A DNA stretch of 64,000 bases, taken from assembly GCF_001907675.1 (NCBI RefSeq), contig NZ_MPNT01000016.1, positions 1-64,000 of the forward strand, in the 5' to 3' direction. The first letter of the stretch is position 1. Every line of letters starts with the position of its first letter. Position numbers and translations under genes: made by a program. Positions 16,524 through 27,561 of the stretch are shown here, piece after piece. The notes under the pieces were generated by a model, which saw nothing but the letters and a program-made list of their open reading frames with translations, made no database searches and had not been told where the DNA came from. The DNA is from Mycobacterium paraffinicum. GTDB taxonomy: Bacteria > Actinomycetota > Actinomycetes > Mycobacteriales > Mycobacteriaceae.

Positions 16524-17990
16524 CTACTGGAGCGGGACGGCGGTCGGCTTGACCGGCGCCGGAAGGGCGGTCTCGCCCATCAGGTAGCGGTCCACCGCCG
16601 CGGCCGCCGCCCTGCCCTCCGCTATGGCCCAGACGATCAACGACTGGCCGCGGCCCATGTCCCCGGCGACGAACACCCCTGGCACCGACGTGTCGAAGTC
16701 GGCGCCCCGCGCGACGTTGCCGCGGTCGGTGAGCTTGACCTCGAGGTCGGTGAGGAGGCCCTCTCGTTCCGGGCCGACGAAGCCCATGGCCAGTAACACC
16801 AGATCGGTCTCGAGCTCGAAGTCCGACCCCTCCACCTTGACGAACTTGCCGTCCTGCATGGTGACCTCGTGCGCTTTGAGCGCCGTCACGCGGCCATCCT
16901 CGCCCACGAACCGCTCGGTGTTCACCGAGAACACCCGCTCGCCGCCCTCTTCGTGCGCCGACGACACCCGGTACATCAGCGGGTAGGTCGGCCACGGCGT
17001 CGACTCGGCCCGGGACTCCGGCGGGCGCGGCATGATCTCGAATTGGTGCACGACGGTTGCGCCCTGCCGGTGCGCGGTACCCAGGCAGTCCGCGCCGGTG
17101 TCGCCGCCGCCGATGATGACGACCTTCTTGCCCTTCGCGGTGATCGGAGGCTCCCCGTCGGGGCCGAGGACGTCGTCGCCCTCCTGCACCCGGTTGCCCC
17201 ACGGCAGGTACTCCATCGCCTGGTGGATTCCGTCGAGGTCGCGGCCGGGGATGGGCAGGTCCCGCGCAGCGGTCGCGCCACCGGCGAGCACCACCGCATC
17301 GAAGTCGCCGCGCAGCTGGTCGGCGGTGATGTCGACGCCGACGTTGACACCCGCGCGGAACTCGGTCCCCTCCGCGCGCATCTGGTCCAAGCGCTGGTCG
17401 AGAACCCGCTTCTCCATCTTGAATTCTGGGATGCCGTAGCGCAGCAGGCCGCCGATGCGGTCGGCCCGCTCGAGGACGGTGACCGTGTGGCCGGCGCGAG
17501 TCAATTGCTGCGCCGCGGCCAGACCGGCGGGGCCCGAGCCCACCACCGCAACCTTCTTCCCGGTCAGCTTGTCCGGGGGCAGCGGCACCACGAAGCCTTC
17601 TTCGAAGGCGCGGTCGATGATCTCCAGCTCGATCTGCTTGATCGTCACCGGATCCTGGTTGATGCCGAGCACACACGCCGGCTCACACGGCGCCGGGCAC
17701 AGCCGGCCGGTGAAGTCCGGGAAGTTGTTGGTGGCGTGCAGCCGCTCTATCGCGTCGCGCCAGCGGCCCCCGCGCACCAGGTCGTTCCATTCGGGGATCA
17801 GGTTTCCCAAGGGACAGCCGTTGTGGCAGAACGGAATACCGCAATCCATGCAACGGGTGGCCTGCTCCCGCAGGGTGCCCTCATCGAAGTCTTCATAGAC
17901 CTCGTGCCAGTCCTTCAACCGCAGCGGGACAGGCCGACGTTTCGGCAGTTCCCGGTGGGTGTACTTCAGGAAGCCGCTCGGATCAGCCAT
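16524..17990 (-). CDS. gltD: Glutamate synthase small subunit GltD
   Basis: A 488-residue flavo-iron-sulphur subunit of NADPH-dependent glutamate synthase, same length as M. tuberculosis GltD. It moves electrons from NADPH to GltB. The N-terminal cysteines ([16 protein letters not shown] near 42-57 and CPAPCEPAC near 97-105) bind 4Fe-4S clusters. FAD binds at [10 protein letters not shown] (near 152) and NADPH at GGGDTGADC (near 293). It follows gltB with an 8-base overlap, so the two form one translation-coupled operon. Confidence 0.97.
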   Translation of the reverse strand: MADPSGFLKYTHRELPKRRPVPLRLKDWHEVYEDFDEGTLREQATRCMDCGIPFCHNGCPLGNLIPEWNDLVRGGRWRDAIERLHATNNFPDFTGRLCPAPCEPACVLGINQDPVTIKQIELEIIDRAFEEGFVVPLPPDKLTGKKVAVVGSGPAGLAAAQQLTRAGHTVTVLERADRIGGLLRYGIPEFKMEKRVLDQRLDQMRAEGTEFRAGVNVGVDITADQLRGDFDAVVLAGGATAARDLPIPGRDLDGIHQAMEYLPWGNRVQEGDDVLGPDGEPPITAKGKKVVIIGGGDTGADCLGTAHRQGATVVHQFEIMPRPPESRAESTPWPTYPLMYRVSSAHEEGGERVFSVNTERFVGEDGRVTALKAHEVTMQDGKFVKVEGSDFELETDLVLLAMGFVGPEREGLLTDLEVKLTDRGNVARGADFDTSVPGVFVAGDMGRGQSLIVWAIAEGRAAAAAVDRYLMGETALPAPVKPTAVPLQ

Positions 17991-20900
17991 GCGCGGCCGC
18001 CATGATCGCCTTGTCCACGTCGATGCCGTCGCGCTCGGCTTCCGCGATCGCCTGCAGCACCTTCTTGTAGTCGCGCGGCATCACCTTGACGAAGTGGCGC
18101 TGTTGGTCGCGCCAGTCGGCCAGGATCCGCTGGCCCACCGCGGAATCGGTGGCATCCACGTGCGCCTGGATGATCCCGTGCAGGAACTCGGCATCGTCGG
18201 AGTCCAGCGCCTCCATCTCCACCATCTCGATGTTGAGATTGTCCGGCAATTCCTCGTCGGGGTCGTAGACGTAAGCCATACCGCCCGACATTCCCGCGGC
18301 GAAGTTGCGGCCGGTGCGGCCCAGAATCACTACTCGACCACCCGTCATGTATTCGCATCCATGGTCACCCACACCCTCGACCACCGCGTGGGCACCGGAG
18401 TTGCGGACCGCGAACCGCTCACCGACCACTCCGCGTAGGAAGGCCTCCCCGCTGGTCGCACCGAACAGGATCACGTTGCCCCCGATGATGTTGTCCTCGG
18501 CCACATAGTCCTGTGGGGCGTTGTCCGACGGTCGCACCACAATTCGGCCACCGGACAGGCCCTTGCCGACGTAGTCGTTGGCATCGCCGTAGACCCGCAG
18601 GGTGATTCCCTTCGGCACGAAGGCCCCAAAACTGTTGCCGGCGGAGCCGTCGAAGGTGATATCGATGGTCCCATCCGGAAGGCCCTGGCCGCCATAAGCT
18701 TTCGTCACCTCGTGGCCGAGCATGGTGCCCACCGTGCGGTTGACGTTGCTGATCGTGGTGGAGAAGCGCACCGGCTTGCCGGAATCGAGCGCCTCCCGGC
18801 TCATCACGATCAACTGCTGATCCAGCGCCTTGTCCAGGCCGTGATCCTGCCGCGAGCTGCAGTACAGGTCCTGGTTCATGAACGCCGACTCGGGCTCGTG
18901 CAGCACCGGCGTGAGATCCAGCTTGTGGGCCTTCCAGTGCGCGCGCGCCAGCGTGGTGTCCAACGCCCCCACCTGGCCGACGGCCTCGTTGAGGGTGCGG
19001 AAACCCAACTGCGCCATGTACTCCCGAACCTCTTCGGCGATGAACAAGAAGAAGTTCTCGACGAACTCCGGCTTACCGGTGAACCGCTCCCGCAGCAGCG
19101 GGTTCTGGGTGGCCACGCCGACCGGGCAGGTGTCGAGGTGACAGACCCGCATCATGATGCAGCCGACGACCACCAGCGGCGCGGTGGCGAAGCCGAATTC
19201 CTCGGCGCCGAGCAGCGCGGCGATCATCACGTCGCGGCCCGTCTTGAGCTGACCGTCCACCTGGACGACGATCCGGTCACGTAACCCGTTGAGGAGCAGG
19301 GTCTGTTGCGTCTCGGCCAGACCCAGCTCCCAGGGGGCGCCGGCGTGCTTCTGCGATGTCAGCGGCGTCGCGCCGGTGCCGCCGTCGTGACCCGAGATCA
19401 ACACCACGTCGGCGTGCGCCTTGGAAACACCGGCCGCAACCGTACCCACCCCGTTCTCGGAGACGAGCTTGACGTGCACCCGCGCGGAGGGATTGGCGTT
19501 CTTCAGGTCGTGGATCAGCTGCGCGAGATCCTCGATCGAGTAGATGTCGTGGTGTGGCGGCGGTGAGATCAGGCCGACGCCGGGTGTGGAATGCCGGACC
19601 TCGGCGACCCACGGGTACACCTTGTGCCCCGGAAGCTGGCCGCCCTCACCAGGTTTGGCGCCCTGCGCCATCTTGATCTGGATGTCCGTGCAGTTCGTCA
19701 GGTAGTGCGAGGTCACGCCGAAGCGTGCGGACGCCACCTGCTTGATCGCGCTGCGGCGCCAGTCCCCGTTGGGGTCTCGGTCGAAACGCTTGACGTGCTC
19801 GCCGCCCTCACCGCTGTTGGATCGCCCGCCCAGCCGGTTCATCGCGATGGCGAGCGTCTCGTGCGCTTCGGCCGAGATCGATCCATAGCTCATCGCCCCG
19901 GTGGAGAAGCGCTTGACGATCTCGCTGGCCGGTTCGACCTCTTCCAGCGGGACCGGGGGACGCACACCGCCGCGGAACTTGAGCAGGCCGCGCAAAGAGG
20001 CCATCCGCTCGCTCTGGTCGTCGACCAGCCGGGTGTAGTCCTTGAAGATCTTGTACTGACCGGTGCGGGTCGAGTGCTGCAGCTTGAAGACGGTCTCCGG
20101 GTTGAACAGGTGGTACTCACCTTCCCGGCGCCACTGGTACTCCCCGCCCACTTCGAGCTCGCGGTGCGCCCGCTCGTCGCGGCGGTCCAGGTAGGCCAGC
20201 CGGTGCCGGGCGGCGACGTCGGCGGCGATGTCCTCGAGCGTGATCCCGCCGATCGGACAGCTCAGCCCGGTGAAGTACTCGTCAAGCACGTCCTCGGAGA
20301 TGCCCACCGCCTGGAACAGCTGCGCCCCGGTGTAGGAAGCCAGCGTCGAAATGCCCATCTTGGACATCACTTTGAGCACGCCCTTGCCGGCGGCCTTGAC
20401 GTAGTTGTTCAGCGCCTTTTCGCGGTCGATGCCGTCGATCACGCGGCGGTCGAGCATGTCCTCGATCGACTCGAACGCCAGGTAGGGGTTGATCGCCGCC
20501 GCCCCGCACCCGATCAGCATCGCCATGTGGTGCACCTCGCGGGCGTCACCGGTCTCGACGACCAGGCCCACGTGGGTGCGAGTCCGATCGCGCACCAGGT
20601 GGTGGTGCACGCCGGCGACGGCGAGCAGCGACGGGATGGGTGCCATCCGCTCGTCGGACTCCCGGTCGGACAGGATGATGACTCGCGCACCGTCCTCGAT
20701 CGCCGCCGACGCCTGTGCGCGCACGTCGTCGAGCGCCGCAGCCAGTCCCGCGCCGCCCTCGGCCACCGGGTACAGGCAGCGAATCACCGTGGACCGCATG
20801 CCGTGCGGACGCCCGTTCACTTCGTCGTCGGGGTTGAGGTTGACCAGCTTGGCCAGCTCATGGTTGCGCAGAATCGGCTGCTGCAAGGCGATCTGGTGAC

Positions 20901-22566
20901 ACGACTGCTCGGTCGGCGTCAGTAGGTCGCACTCGCCGCCGGTGGTGCCCTGCAGGCTGGTCACCACCTCCTCGCGGATGGCGTCCAGTGGCGGGTTGGT
21001 CACCTGGGCGAAGAGCTGCTGGAAGTAGTCGTAGAGCATCCGCGGCCGCTGCGAGAGCACGGCGACCGGGGTGTCGGTGCCCATCGAGCCGATCGGCTCG
21101 GCGCCGGTGCGCACCATGGGCGACACCAGGAGGTTGAGCTCCTCGTAGGTGTAGCCGAATGCCAACTGCCGCTTGACGAGTCGATCGTGGGGCATCCGAA
21201 CGTAATCGCCCTGTGGCAGCTTCTCGAGGGGAACCAGGTTGCGGTCGAGCCACTCCTGGTACGGGTGCTCGGCCGCGAGCTCGGCCTTGATCTCCTCGTC
21301 GGCGACGATGCGACCTTGGGTGGTGTCCACCAGGAACATCCGGCCCGGCTGCAAACGCATCCGGCGGACCACCTTGGCGGGGTCCAGGTCCAGGACGCCG
21401 GCCTCGGAAGCCATCACCACCAAGCCGTCTTCGGTGACCCAGATCCGCGAGGGGCGCAAGCCATTTCGGTCAAGCACGGCGCCCACAATGGTGCCGTCGG
21501 TGAAGGTGATCGACGCGGGACCGTCCCAGGGCTCCATCAACGACGCGTGGAATTCGTAGAAGGCCCGACGCGCCGGGTCCATCGACTCGTTGCGCTCCCA
21601 CGCCTCGGGGATCATCATCAGCACCGCGTGGGCCAGGCTGCGGCCGCCCAGGTGCAACAGTTCGAGCGCCTCGTCGAAGCGTGCGGTGTCGGAGGCGCCC
21701 GGGGTACAGATCGGGAACAACTTCTCGACATCGGCTTCCGTGCCGAAGATCTCGGTCTTGATCAACGCCTCACGGGCCCGCATCCAATTCTCGTTGCCGG
21801 TGACGGTGTTGATCTCGCCGTTGTGAGCGACCCGACGGAACGGGTGGGCCAGCGGCCACGACGGGAAGGTGTTGGTGGAGAACCGCGAGTGCACGATGCC
21901 CAGCGCACTGGTCATCCGATCGTCTTGCAGGTCAAGGTAAAACGCCTTGAGCTGCGGGGTGGTCAGCATGCCCTTGTAAACCATGGTCTGACCGGAAAGG
22001 CTTGGGAAATAAACGGTTTCGCGCCCCGGACCGTCTTGTCCCGGCCCCTTGGTGCCGAGTTCATGCTCGGCGCGCTTGCGGACCAGATAACAGCGACGCT
22101 CGAGTGTCATGTCCGAAGCGCCGGTCAGGAACACCTGCCGGAAGGTAGGCATCGCGTCGCGGGACAGCGCACCCAGCGAGGAGTCGTCGATGGGCACGTT
22201 GCGCCAGCCGAGCACCGTCAGGCCCTCGGACTCGGCGATCTTTTCGACCGCGTCGCAGGCGGCGGCGGCGTCCTTGGCCGACTGCGGCAGGAAGGCGATG
22301 CCGGTGGCGTAGCTGCCCGGCTCGGGCAGTTCGAAGTCCACGACCTCACGCAGGAACGCATCCGGAACCTGGATCAGAATGCCGGCCCCGTCACCGCTGC
22401 GCGGCTCGGCGCCCTGGGCACCGCGGTGTTCGAGATTGAGCAGCGCGGTGATTGCCTTATCCACGATGTCGCGGCTACGACGGCCGTGCATATCGACGAC
22501 CATGGCTACCCCGCACGAATCGTGCTCGAACGCGGGGTTGTATAACCCGACGCGCTTGGGCGTCAT
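17983..22566 (-). CDS. gltB: Glutamate synthase large subunit GltB
   Basis: A 1527-residue subunit that makes two glutamates from glutamine and 2-oxoglutarate. ATG 22566 gives the conserved N-terminus. Cys18 (HDSCGVAMV) becomes the N-terminal glutamine-amidotransferase nucleophile after propeptide removal. The central and FMN-binding synthase domains follow. A 3Fe-4S cluster site, [12 protein letters not shown], lies near residue 1140. The C-terminal GXGXG-type beta-helix ends the protein. The frame is open to 22998, but the extra N-terminus is not conserved. Length equals the M. tuberculosis enzyme. Confidence 0.97.
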   Translation of the reverse strand: MTPKRVGLYNPAFEHDSCGVAMVVDMHGRRSRDIVDKAITALLNLEHRGAQGAEPRSGDGAGILIQVPDAFLREVVDFELPEPGSYATGIAFLPQSAKDAAAACDAVEKIAESEGLTVLGWRNVPIDDSSLGALSRDAMPTFRQVFLTGASDMTLERRCYLVRKRAEHELGTKGPGQDGPGRETVYFPSLSGQTMVYKGMLTTPQLKAFYLDLQDDRMTSALGIVHSRFSTNTFPSWPLAHPFRRVAHNGEINTVTGNENWMRAREALIKTEIFGTEADVEKLFPICTPGASDTARFDEALELLHLGGRSLAHAVLMMIPEAWERNESMDPARRAFYEFHASLMEPWDGPASITFTDGTIVGAVLDRNGLRPSRIWVTEDGLVVMASEAGVLDLDPAKVVRRMRLQPGRMFLVDTTQGRIVADEEIKAELAAEHPYQEWLDRNLVPLEKLPQGDYVRMPHDRLVKRQLAFGYTYEELNLLVSPMVRTGAEPIGSMGTDTPVAVLSQRPRMLYDYFQQLFAQVTNPPLDAIREEVVTSLQGTTGGECDLLTPTEQSCHQIALQQPILRNHELAKLVNLNPDDEVNGRPHGMRSTVIRCLYPVAEGGAGLAAALDDVRAQASAAIEDGARVIILSDRESDERMAPIPSLLAVAGVHHHLVRDRTRTHVGLVVETGDAREVHHMAMLIGCGAAAINPYLAFESIEDMLDRRVIDGIDREKALNNYVKAAGKGVLKVMSKMGISTLASYTGAQLFQAVGISEDVLDEYFTGLSCPIGGITLEDIAADVAARHRLAYLDRRDERAHRELEVGGEYQWRREGEYHLFNPETVFKLQHSTRTGQYKIFKDYTRLVDDQSERMASLRGLLKFRGGVRPPVPLEEVEPASEIVKRFSTGAMSYGSISAEAHETLAIAMNRLGGRSNSGEGGEHVKRFDRDPNGDWRRSAIKQVASARFGVTSHYLTNCTDIQIKMAQGAKPGEGGQLPGHKVYPWVAEVRHSTPGVGLISPPPHHDIYSIEDLAQLIHDLKNANPSARVHVKLVSENGVGTVAAGVSKAHADVVLISGHDGGTGATPLTSQKHAGAPWELGLAETQQTLLLNGLRDRIVVQVDGQLKTGRDVMIAALLGAEEFGFATAPLVVVGCIMMRVCHLDTCPVGVATQNPLLRERFTGKPEFVENFFLFIAEEVREYMAQLGFRTLNEAVGQVGALDTTLARAHWKAHKLDLTPVLHEPESAFMNQDLYCSSRQDHGLDKALDQQLIVMSREALDSGKPVRFSTTISNVNRTVGTMLGHEVTKAYGGQGLPDGTIDITFDGSAGNSFGAFVPKGITLRVYGDANDYVGKGLSGGRIVVRPSDNAPQDYVAEDNIIGGNVILFGATSGEAFLRGVVGERFAVRNSGAHAVVEGVGDHGCEYMTGGRVVILGRTGRNFAAGMSGGMAYVYDPDEELPDNLNIEMVEMEALDSDDAEFLHGIIQAHVDATDSAVGQRILADWRDQQRHFVKVMPRDYKKVLQAIAEAERDGIDVDKAIMAAAHG

Positions 22567-23203
22567 ATGCACCTGACCCTTCACCTGAACGTTGCGAGCG
22601 GCCGTTGACGGCTGCTCCGATGAGATCGCACCCGAAGGTTGCGGGCTGTGACCCCTCGGTCTTGCCTCGATAGGCTGTCCCCCAGGCGGAGACCATCCTG
22701 TTAGGGATGCGTCCGTGCAACGTTGAACGGTGGCCTGGAAACCGGTCTCGACAAGTCGTAAAACGATATGACAATACCCGCCTGACATGCCAACTTCGCC
22801 AAGTCTAACCGCCAGCTGGCAGCCCCGTAAATTTGTCGGCGGAGGAAGCGCTGCAACCGGGCCGACGTGCTGGTTTAGGTTTGCAATTTGCGTCACCACC
22901 GTCCGGATCCCAGCGCTCCGCTGGGGTGGATCGGCCGCGCATGGAAGTTTGCTGATGCGGGGCGTGAGTGTGCGTAGCGCGCGGTGGTCGACCGGCATGA
23001 CAGTGTTCAGAGCGCGACTCAGGCTGCCGAAGCCGCGGTGCAGTAAGCGCTGCTAAGTTTGCACGGTGGCAATGCGAGCCACGGAGGAGATACTTGACCG
23101 GTACTGGTCCGCATCCGGCGTCGGTGGTGGGGCCGTGGCGCTTATCACTGGCGCCGGACAAACCACACGAGCGCCGCTCGATCGCCTGGCACCCGAGGAG
23201 CCC
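22567..23203. promoter_or_regulatory. Divergent upstream region of gltB and the EspI-like gene
   Basis: About 640 bases hold the promoters of gltB (minus) and the MinD-like gene (plus). The stretch 22720-22890 is less GC-rich than the flanks. No clear operator or small gene could be assigned. The minus frame from 22998 to 22567 is an extension of gltB, not a separate gene. Confidence 0.5.
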
Positions 23204-24430
23204 ATGAACGAGCGCGACGAATTCCTGCGGGACCGTGTGCAACCGCCGACCAGCGCACCGGCGGCGCGTCCGCCCGGTCCGGCGCCCAGGTCCGTGCCGC
23301 CGCCCCCCTTTCCGGTCGGCCAGCATTCGGCGCCCCGGCCACCGCTGGCCGCCCCGCCGCAGCCGCGACCATCTGCGCCTCCGCCGCGTCCAGCGCCGCC
23401 GCCCCAGCAACCCCCCGCCGCCAAAGCTGCGCCGAGGCCGCCCGCGATGCCGCCTCCGCAGGCCGCTTCGGCCCCCGGGGCCTCCGCCGCCCCCGTCGCA
23501 CCGATCGGCCCCAAGCCGGCTCCGGCGGGCACCGCGGCGGTGCCCGACCGCGGTTGGCGACGTGTTCTCCGGCGGATGACTTTCGGCCTGATCAAGCTCG
23601 GCCCGTCACCGGCCCAGCAGCAGGACGCGCAGTTCGAGGCGATCATCCGCACCCGCCTGCACGGCAATTACAAGGTCGGCGTCCTCGGCAAGGGTGGAGT
23701 GGGCAAGACGTCGGTGGCCGCCAGCGTCGGATCGCTGTTCGCCGAACTCCGTCGGCAGGATCACACCGTGGCGATCGACGCCGACACGGCTTTCGGCCGC
23801 CTCAGCAGCCGAATCGACCCGGCGACCAGCGGCTCGTTCTGGGAACTGACCGCCGACAAGAACTTGCAGTCCTTCGCCGACGTGGTTGCCCGCGTGGGAC
23901 GTAACTCCGCCGGCCTCTACGTCCTCGGCGGCGAGCCGGCGTCCGGCCCCCGCCGCGTGCTCGACGCCGCGATCTACCGGGAGGCCGCGCTGCGCCTGGA
24001 CCGCCACTTCGCGATCTCGGTCATCGACTGCGGCTCGACGATGGACGCGCCGGTCACTCAGGAGGTGCTGCGCGATTTGGACGCGCTGATCGTGGTCTCG
24101 TCGCCGTGGGCCGACGGCGCGTCGGCCGCCGCCAGGACCATGGAGTGGCTGGCGGACCACGGCTTCGAAACTCTGCTGCAGAGCAGCGTCGTGGTGCTCA
24201 ACGACTCCGACGGCCACGCCGACAGACGCACGCGGGCGCAGCTGGCCCGGGAATTCACCGACCATGGCCGGCCGGTGATCGAGGTGCCCTTCGATCCGCA
24301 CCTTCGGCCCGGCGGCGTCATCGATGTGAGCCGCGAATTGTCGGCCCCAACGCGGCGAAAGTTCCTCGAGGTCACCGCGACAATCGCCGGCTACTTCGCG
24401 GCCCGCCCCAACAACCAGCGGCCCAGCTAG
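23204..24430 (+). CDS. EspI-like MinD/ParA-type ATPase with proline-rich N-terminus (Rv3860-like)
   Basis: A 408-residue protein from ATG 23204, which follows GAGGAG at good spacing; a GTG at 23066 would add 46 residues. The N-terminus to about residue 105 is extremely Pro/Ala-rich. A MinD-like P-loop ATPase domain follows, with Walker A GKGGVGKTS near 162-170, a DADTAFG switch and a conserved end FDPHLRPGG. The same layout occurs in EspI (Rv3876) of ESX-1 and in Rv3888c of ESX-2. The position beside gltB matches Rv3860. A role tied to type VII secretion is inferred from family only. Its stop overlaps the sigma-factor stop by 4 bases. Confidence 0.85.
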   Translation: MNERDEFLRDRVQPPTSAPAARPPGPAPRSVPPPPFPVGQHSAPRPPLAAPPQPRPSAPPPRPAPPPQQPPAAKAAPRPPAMPPPQAASAPGASAAPVAPIGPKPAPAGTAAVPDRGWRRVLRRMTFGLIKLGPSPAQQQDAQFEAIIRTRLHGNYKVGVLGKGGVGKTSVAASVGSLFAELRRQDHTVAIDADTAFGRLSSRIDPATSGSFWELTADKNLQSFADVVARVGRNSAGLYVLGGEPASGPRRVLDAAIYREAALRLDRHFAISVIDCGSTMDAPVTQEVLRDLDALIVVSSPWADGASAAARTMEWLADHGFETLLQSSVVVLNDSDGHADRRTRAQLAREFTDHGRPVIEVPFDPHLRPGGVIDVSRELSAPTRRKFLEVTATIAGYFAARPNNQRPS

Positions 24431-25305
24431 GCCTGCTCGGCGACGTTGCCCGTCCGCGCGGACGGGTCGGCAATCGCCTCGAGCTTCGCCACCTTCGACC
24501 CGCGGATCGTCAGCACGATGACGGCAAACAGCCGGCGCTGGCTGAATGCCAGCAGCACCGGTTGCCCGACGGGGCCGCTGACCAGCGTCACGTCCGGCCA
24601 CAGGTACCGCAGCAGGTTGGTTGCCACCGCATCCGGCCCGTGGTTGATCTGCTGCGGGGGCGCCGGGTCGGCGAGAATGGTGCCGACGCCCCACACCGTC
24701 GGGTCCAGCACCGCGGCCAACCCGGCAAGGTCACCGTTGGCGCATGCGGTGATGAATCTTTCGGTGACGAGCTGATGCTCGGTTGCGGCCACGACGTTCG
24801 TCGTAGGTTGAGCGGCAACGAATTTCGCTCGCGCGCGCCGCGCGAGCTGCCGGCACGTACCGACCGGGCGGCCCACCGTTTCGGAGATCGAGTCGAACGG
24901 GACGCCGAACACGTCGTGCAGCACGAAGGCGACCCGCTCCCCCGGACTGAGCCTGCGCAGCACCTCAAGCAACGCGGCGCGGATCTCGTCGTCCAAGGTG
25001 ACCCGGTCGGCCGGATCGGAGCGGTGCGGCGCCGGCCGCTCTCCGATTTCACCCGGGCGTTCGTAGCGAGCGCGTGCGGAGCGCACCTGGTCGAGACACA
25101 GCCGGCTGGCCACCACCGTCAGCCAGCCCCGGACATCCTCGATCTCACCTACTTCGGCCCTCGACAACCGCAGAAACGCTTCCTGCGCAACGTCTTCCGC
25201 CTCGCCGATGTCGCCGAGCATTTGGTAGGCGAGGTTGACCAGATATGGGCGGTGACGCCGCCAGGCGTCGGCGACCTGGTCGCCCGCTGATTGCGACTGT
25301 TTCAT
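24427..25305 (-). CDS. ECF sigma factor with C-terminal SnoaL-like domain (SigI/SigJ, ECF41 type)
   Basis: A 292-residue sigma factor. Region 2 is HRPYLVNLAYQMLGDIGEAEDVAQEAFLR (residues about 19-47), and region 4 is LRRLSPGERVAFVLHDVFG to CRQLARRARAKF (about 113-165). A SnoaL/NTF2-like domain of about 110 residues follows; in such sigma factors it modulates activity in place of a separate anti-sigma factor. It resembles M. tuberculosis SigI. It is divergent from an NmrA-type gene, the kind of oxidoreductase/epimerase neighbour typical of ECF41. Confidence 0.88.
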   Translation of the reverse strand: MKQSQSAGDQVADAWRRHRPYLVNLAYQMLGDIGEAEDVAQEAFLRLSRAEVGEIEDVRGWLTVVASRLCLDQVRSARARYERPGEIGERPAPHRSDPADRVTLDDEIRAALLEVLRRLSPGERVAFVLHDVFGVPFDSISETVGRPVGTCRQLARRARAKFVAAQPTTNVVAATEHQLVTERFITACANGDLAGLAAVLDPTVWGVGTILADPAPPQQINHGPDAVATNLLRYLWPDVTLVSGPVGQPVLLAFSQRRLFAVIVLTIRGSKVAKLEAIADPSARTGNVAEQA

Positions 25306-25331
25306 GTCTCTTCGACGATCTGCTGCGGCAA

Positions 25332-25359
25332 AAAGTTACGGAACCTCCCTTGTAACTTT
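25332..25359. promoter_or_regulatory. Inverted repeat in the sigma-factor/NmrA divergent promoter
   Basis: AAAGTTAC (25332-25339) and GTAACTTT (25352-25359) form a perfect 8-base inverted repeat with a 12-base spacer, midway between the two divergent starts. GGAAC, a common ECF -35 core, lies just inside it at 25340-25344. This could be an operator or an autoregulated ECF promoter. Confidence 0.5.
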
Positions 25360-25415
25360 CCCACCTCGCGCCCCGTCCTTGGAGGACAGCAAAAAACTCA
25401 GGAAGGAACCATCCC

Positions 25416-26258
25416 ATGACGATCGTGATAACCGGCGCGACCGGTAACGTCGGGCGGCCCCTGGTCGCCGCGCTTGTGACGGCGGGCGCGTCGGTCCGGG
25501 CGGTCACCCGCGCCCAGGACGGAGCCGGTCTTCCCGCCGGTGTCGAGCTGATGGGCTCGGCGACCGATGCGCTGCCCGGCGCGTCGGCGGTGTTCCTCAA
25601 CTCCCGGGCGCTGGGTGCGGACCTGGAGAGGGTAGTGGCACGATGCGTCCGCGCCGGTGTCACCAAGCTGGTCGCGCTTTCGGCCATCAATGCCGATGAC
25701 GACTTCGCCAGGCAACCGTCCCGCTTCCGCGGAGACCGCAATAAAGAGGTGGAGCAGCTCGCCGTTGACTCCGGCCTGGCCTGGGTGAGCCTGCGGCCCA
25801 CCGTTTTCGCGACCAACTTCGCCGGCATGTGGGCACCGCAGATCCGCGCCGGCGAGGTGGTCTACGGCCCGTACGCCTCGGCCTCGGTGGCACCCATTGC
25901 CGAGACGGACATCGCGGAGGTGGCGGCGCGGGCGCTGCTGACCGATGACTTGGTGGGGCAGCGGATCCCGCTGACCGGTCCGCAGGCCTTCACCAATTCC
26001 GAATTGGTCGAAGCCATCGGCGCCGCCCTGAACCGACCGCTGCATTACCGCGAGATACCGAACGACGCTGTGCGCCAACGGTTCATCGGGTTGGGCTTTC
26101 CGGCGGCCTTCGCCGACGCCTACATCGCCATGCTCGCCGCGACGCTCGACGATCCCGCGCTGGTCACCTATGACGTCGAGAAGATCCTCGGGCGGCCGGC
26201 GACCCCGTTCGCCCAGTGGGTCGCCGAGCATCGCGACGTTTTCTCCGTCACTAGTTAA
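25416..26258 (+). CDS. NmrA-type NAD(P)-binding oxidoreductase/epimerase
   Basis: A 280-residue atypical short-chain dehydrogenase. The N-terminal ITGATGNVGRPLV motif (residues 5-17) binds NAD(P). The catalytic Tyr-x-x-x-Lys is not obvious, as in NmrA-like proteins. LRPTVFATNFAGMW and the IAETDIAEVAARALL segment fit the NmrA/HSCARG group. It is divergent from the ECF sigma factor and likely its target. A good AGGAAGGAACC site precedes ATG 25416. The Ddn-type gene follows after 10 bases. Confidence 0.85.
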   Translation: MTIVITGATGNVGRPLVAALVTAGASVRAVTRAQDGAGLPAGVELMGSATDALPGASAVFLNSRALGADLERVVARCVRAGVTKLVALSAINADDDFARQPSRFRGDRNKEVEQLAVDSGLAWVSLRPTVFATNFAGMWAPQIRAGEVVYGPYASASVAPIAETDIAEVAARALLTDDLVGQRIPLTGPQAFTNSELVEAIGAALNRPLHYREIPNDAVRQRFIGLGFPAAFADAYIAMLAATLDDPALVTYDVEKILGRPATPFAQWVAEHRDVFSVTS

Positions 26259-26268
26259 GGAACCCGAC

Positions 26269-26709
26269 ATGTCCCAACCGCGCCCGCCGCGCTACCTCAA
26301 GCCCATGAACAAGGTGATGATGGCGGTCCAACGGCTCGGAATCCCCACCGGTCCCGCGATGGTGCTGACGGTGCCCGGCCGCAAGTCGGGTCGGCCACGC
26401 AGCACCCCGATGACCCCGTTCGAATTCGAGGGTGGCCTCTACGTCGTTGCCGGCTACCCCGGTGCCGACTGGGCGGCGAACGCCCGGGCGGCGGGCACCG
26501 GCAGGCTCAGCCGGGGCCGACGATCACAGCAAGTCCGGATCGTCGAACTCTCCGCCGCCCAGGCGCGGCCGGTGCTGCGGGAATTCCCCGCCAAGGTCCC
26601 CGTCGGTGTGGCATTCGCGAAGCGATCCGGGATGGTGCGTGATGGAACGGCTGACGAATTCGAAGCACTGGCGGGGCGGCTCACCGTCTTCCGGTTCGAG
26701 CCAACGTAA
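26269..26709 (+). CDS. Deazaflavin (F420)-dependent nitroreductase-family protein (Ddn type)
   Basis: A 146-residue split-barrel protein of the Ddn/FGD-like family. The F420 phosphate-binding signature TVPGRKSGRPRSTPM lies near residues 35-49, and LYVVAGYPGADWAANARAAG near 58-77. Mycobacterial members reduce quinones or nitro compounds with reduced F420. ATG 26269 follows AAGGA; the gene is likely co-transcribed with the NmrA gene. Confidence 0.85.
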   Translation: MSQPRPPRYLKPMNKVMMAVQRLGIPTGPAMVLTVPGRKSGRPRSTPMTPFEFEGGLYVVAGYPGADWAANARAAGTGRLSRGRRSQQVRIVELSAAQARPVLREFPAKVPVGVAFAKRSGMVRDGTADEFEALAGRLTVFRFEPT

Positions 26710-26805
26710 CGGCCGGCGCCTGTTCAGAAGCCCCAAAGGGAAAGCGGTGCAACGGTTTCCGTCGGGACCCGACGCTGACCCGAAGCGGGCGGCCATGGCA
26801 GGAGG

Positions 26806-27087
26806 CTAGGCCGACTTCGCGGTCTCGCGCACGGGGTATCCGTTGCGCTCGGCCAGGGATCGCAGCTGGCGCAGCGCGAATGCGCGGGGGCGGCCACCCT
26901 CGGGGATCACCACGCCGGCCCAGAGGCCTTCCGCGCCCGCCGACTCGACGGCGTCCCGCGCACACATCCACCGGCGGGGGCACGCCCGGCACGCGGCGAT
27001 GGCCTCGGCGTCCGGGGCGGTGGTCCAACGGTCGGGGTCCTGCGTGCAGGCGCCGAGCGGGACGTTGAACAAGGGTGTTGCGGTCAT
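26806..27087 (-). CDS. whiB6: WhiB-family iron-sulphur regulator WhiB6
   Basis: A 93-residue WhiB protein. Four Cys ligands of the 4Fe-4S cluster are visible: one in GACTQDPDRW and three in CRACPRRWMC. The conserved GLWAGVVIPE turn (G[I/V]WGG equivalent) and a basic C-terminus follow. It is WhiB6-like rather than another WhiB by this sequence and by its position before Rv3863. In M. tuberculosis WhiB6 controls ESX-1 genes. ATG 27087 has AGAAGGA upstream; a longer 116-codon frame also exists. The gene is kept although ESX-1 is not at its usual place. Confidence 0.92.
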   Translation of the reverse strand: MTATPLFNVPLGACTQDPDRWTTAPDAEAIAACRACPRRWMCARDAVESAGAEGLWAGVVIPEGGRPRAFALRQLRSLAERNGYPVRETAKSA

Positions 27088-27561
27088 GGCGATGGTTCCT
27101 TCTGAAGCATTGCTCGTATGCTTCGCAACGGTATAGCAGGAACCGCTGCAATGCAACGGTTTGATCCGTCCAGGCGGCCGTCGCGACAGAACAGCTTTGG
27201 TTCCCCGGGAACCGGCTGGTTGACCAGCGATTATATGCCTTGCCCGGCGCCTTCTCGCTGTTCAACTGGAGAACCGCACAACCACAGCGTTGCGGTTCTG
27301 CGGGCCTTCAGTGACCGGGGTGGGCTGGGTCCGCGGTACAAAACCGTAGCGGTCTTCGTGCGGTCTAAGCGACCACCCCGTACGTGGGAATCGGTGTAAG
27401 GAGGTCCGGCCAGGCACCGACGTAGCTTTTCGACGGTACAGCTCCGAAACTGTGAGTGAAAGCGTAGCGGTGCGCGATGGAAATTTGGCGGGTGCGACGG
27501 TTAGGCTTACACCTGGCGGAAGGTCCGCCCAGCTGCTGCCACTATCGAGGAACTCGCGCAG
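27088..27561. promoter_or_regulatory. Divergent whiB6 / Rv3863 upstream region with repeats
   Basis: The 474 bases contain a direct repeat GCAACGGT at 27125-27132 and 27153-27160, close to the whiB6 start. A perfect inverted repeat GAACCGCA/TGCGGTTC lies at 27271-27278 and 27291-27298. GTAGCGGT occurs twice (about 27345 and 27464). These are candidate regulator sites. The frame from 27452 may hold a relic of a longer Rv3863 N-terminus. Confidence 0.45.

Noticed and set aside
19591..20925. Plus-strand 444-codon frame inside gltB
   Set aside because: Antisense shadow; gltB is conserved throughout this stretch.
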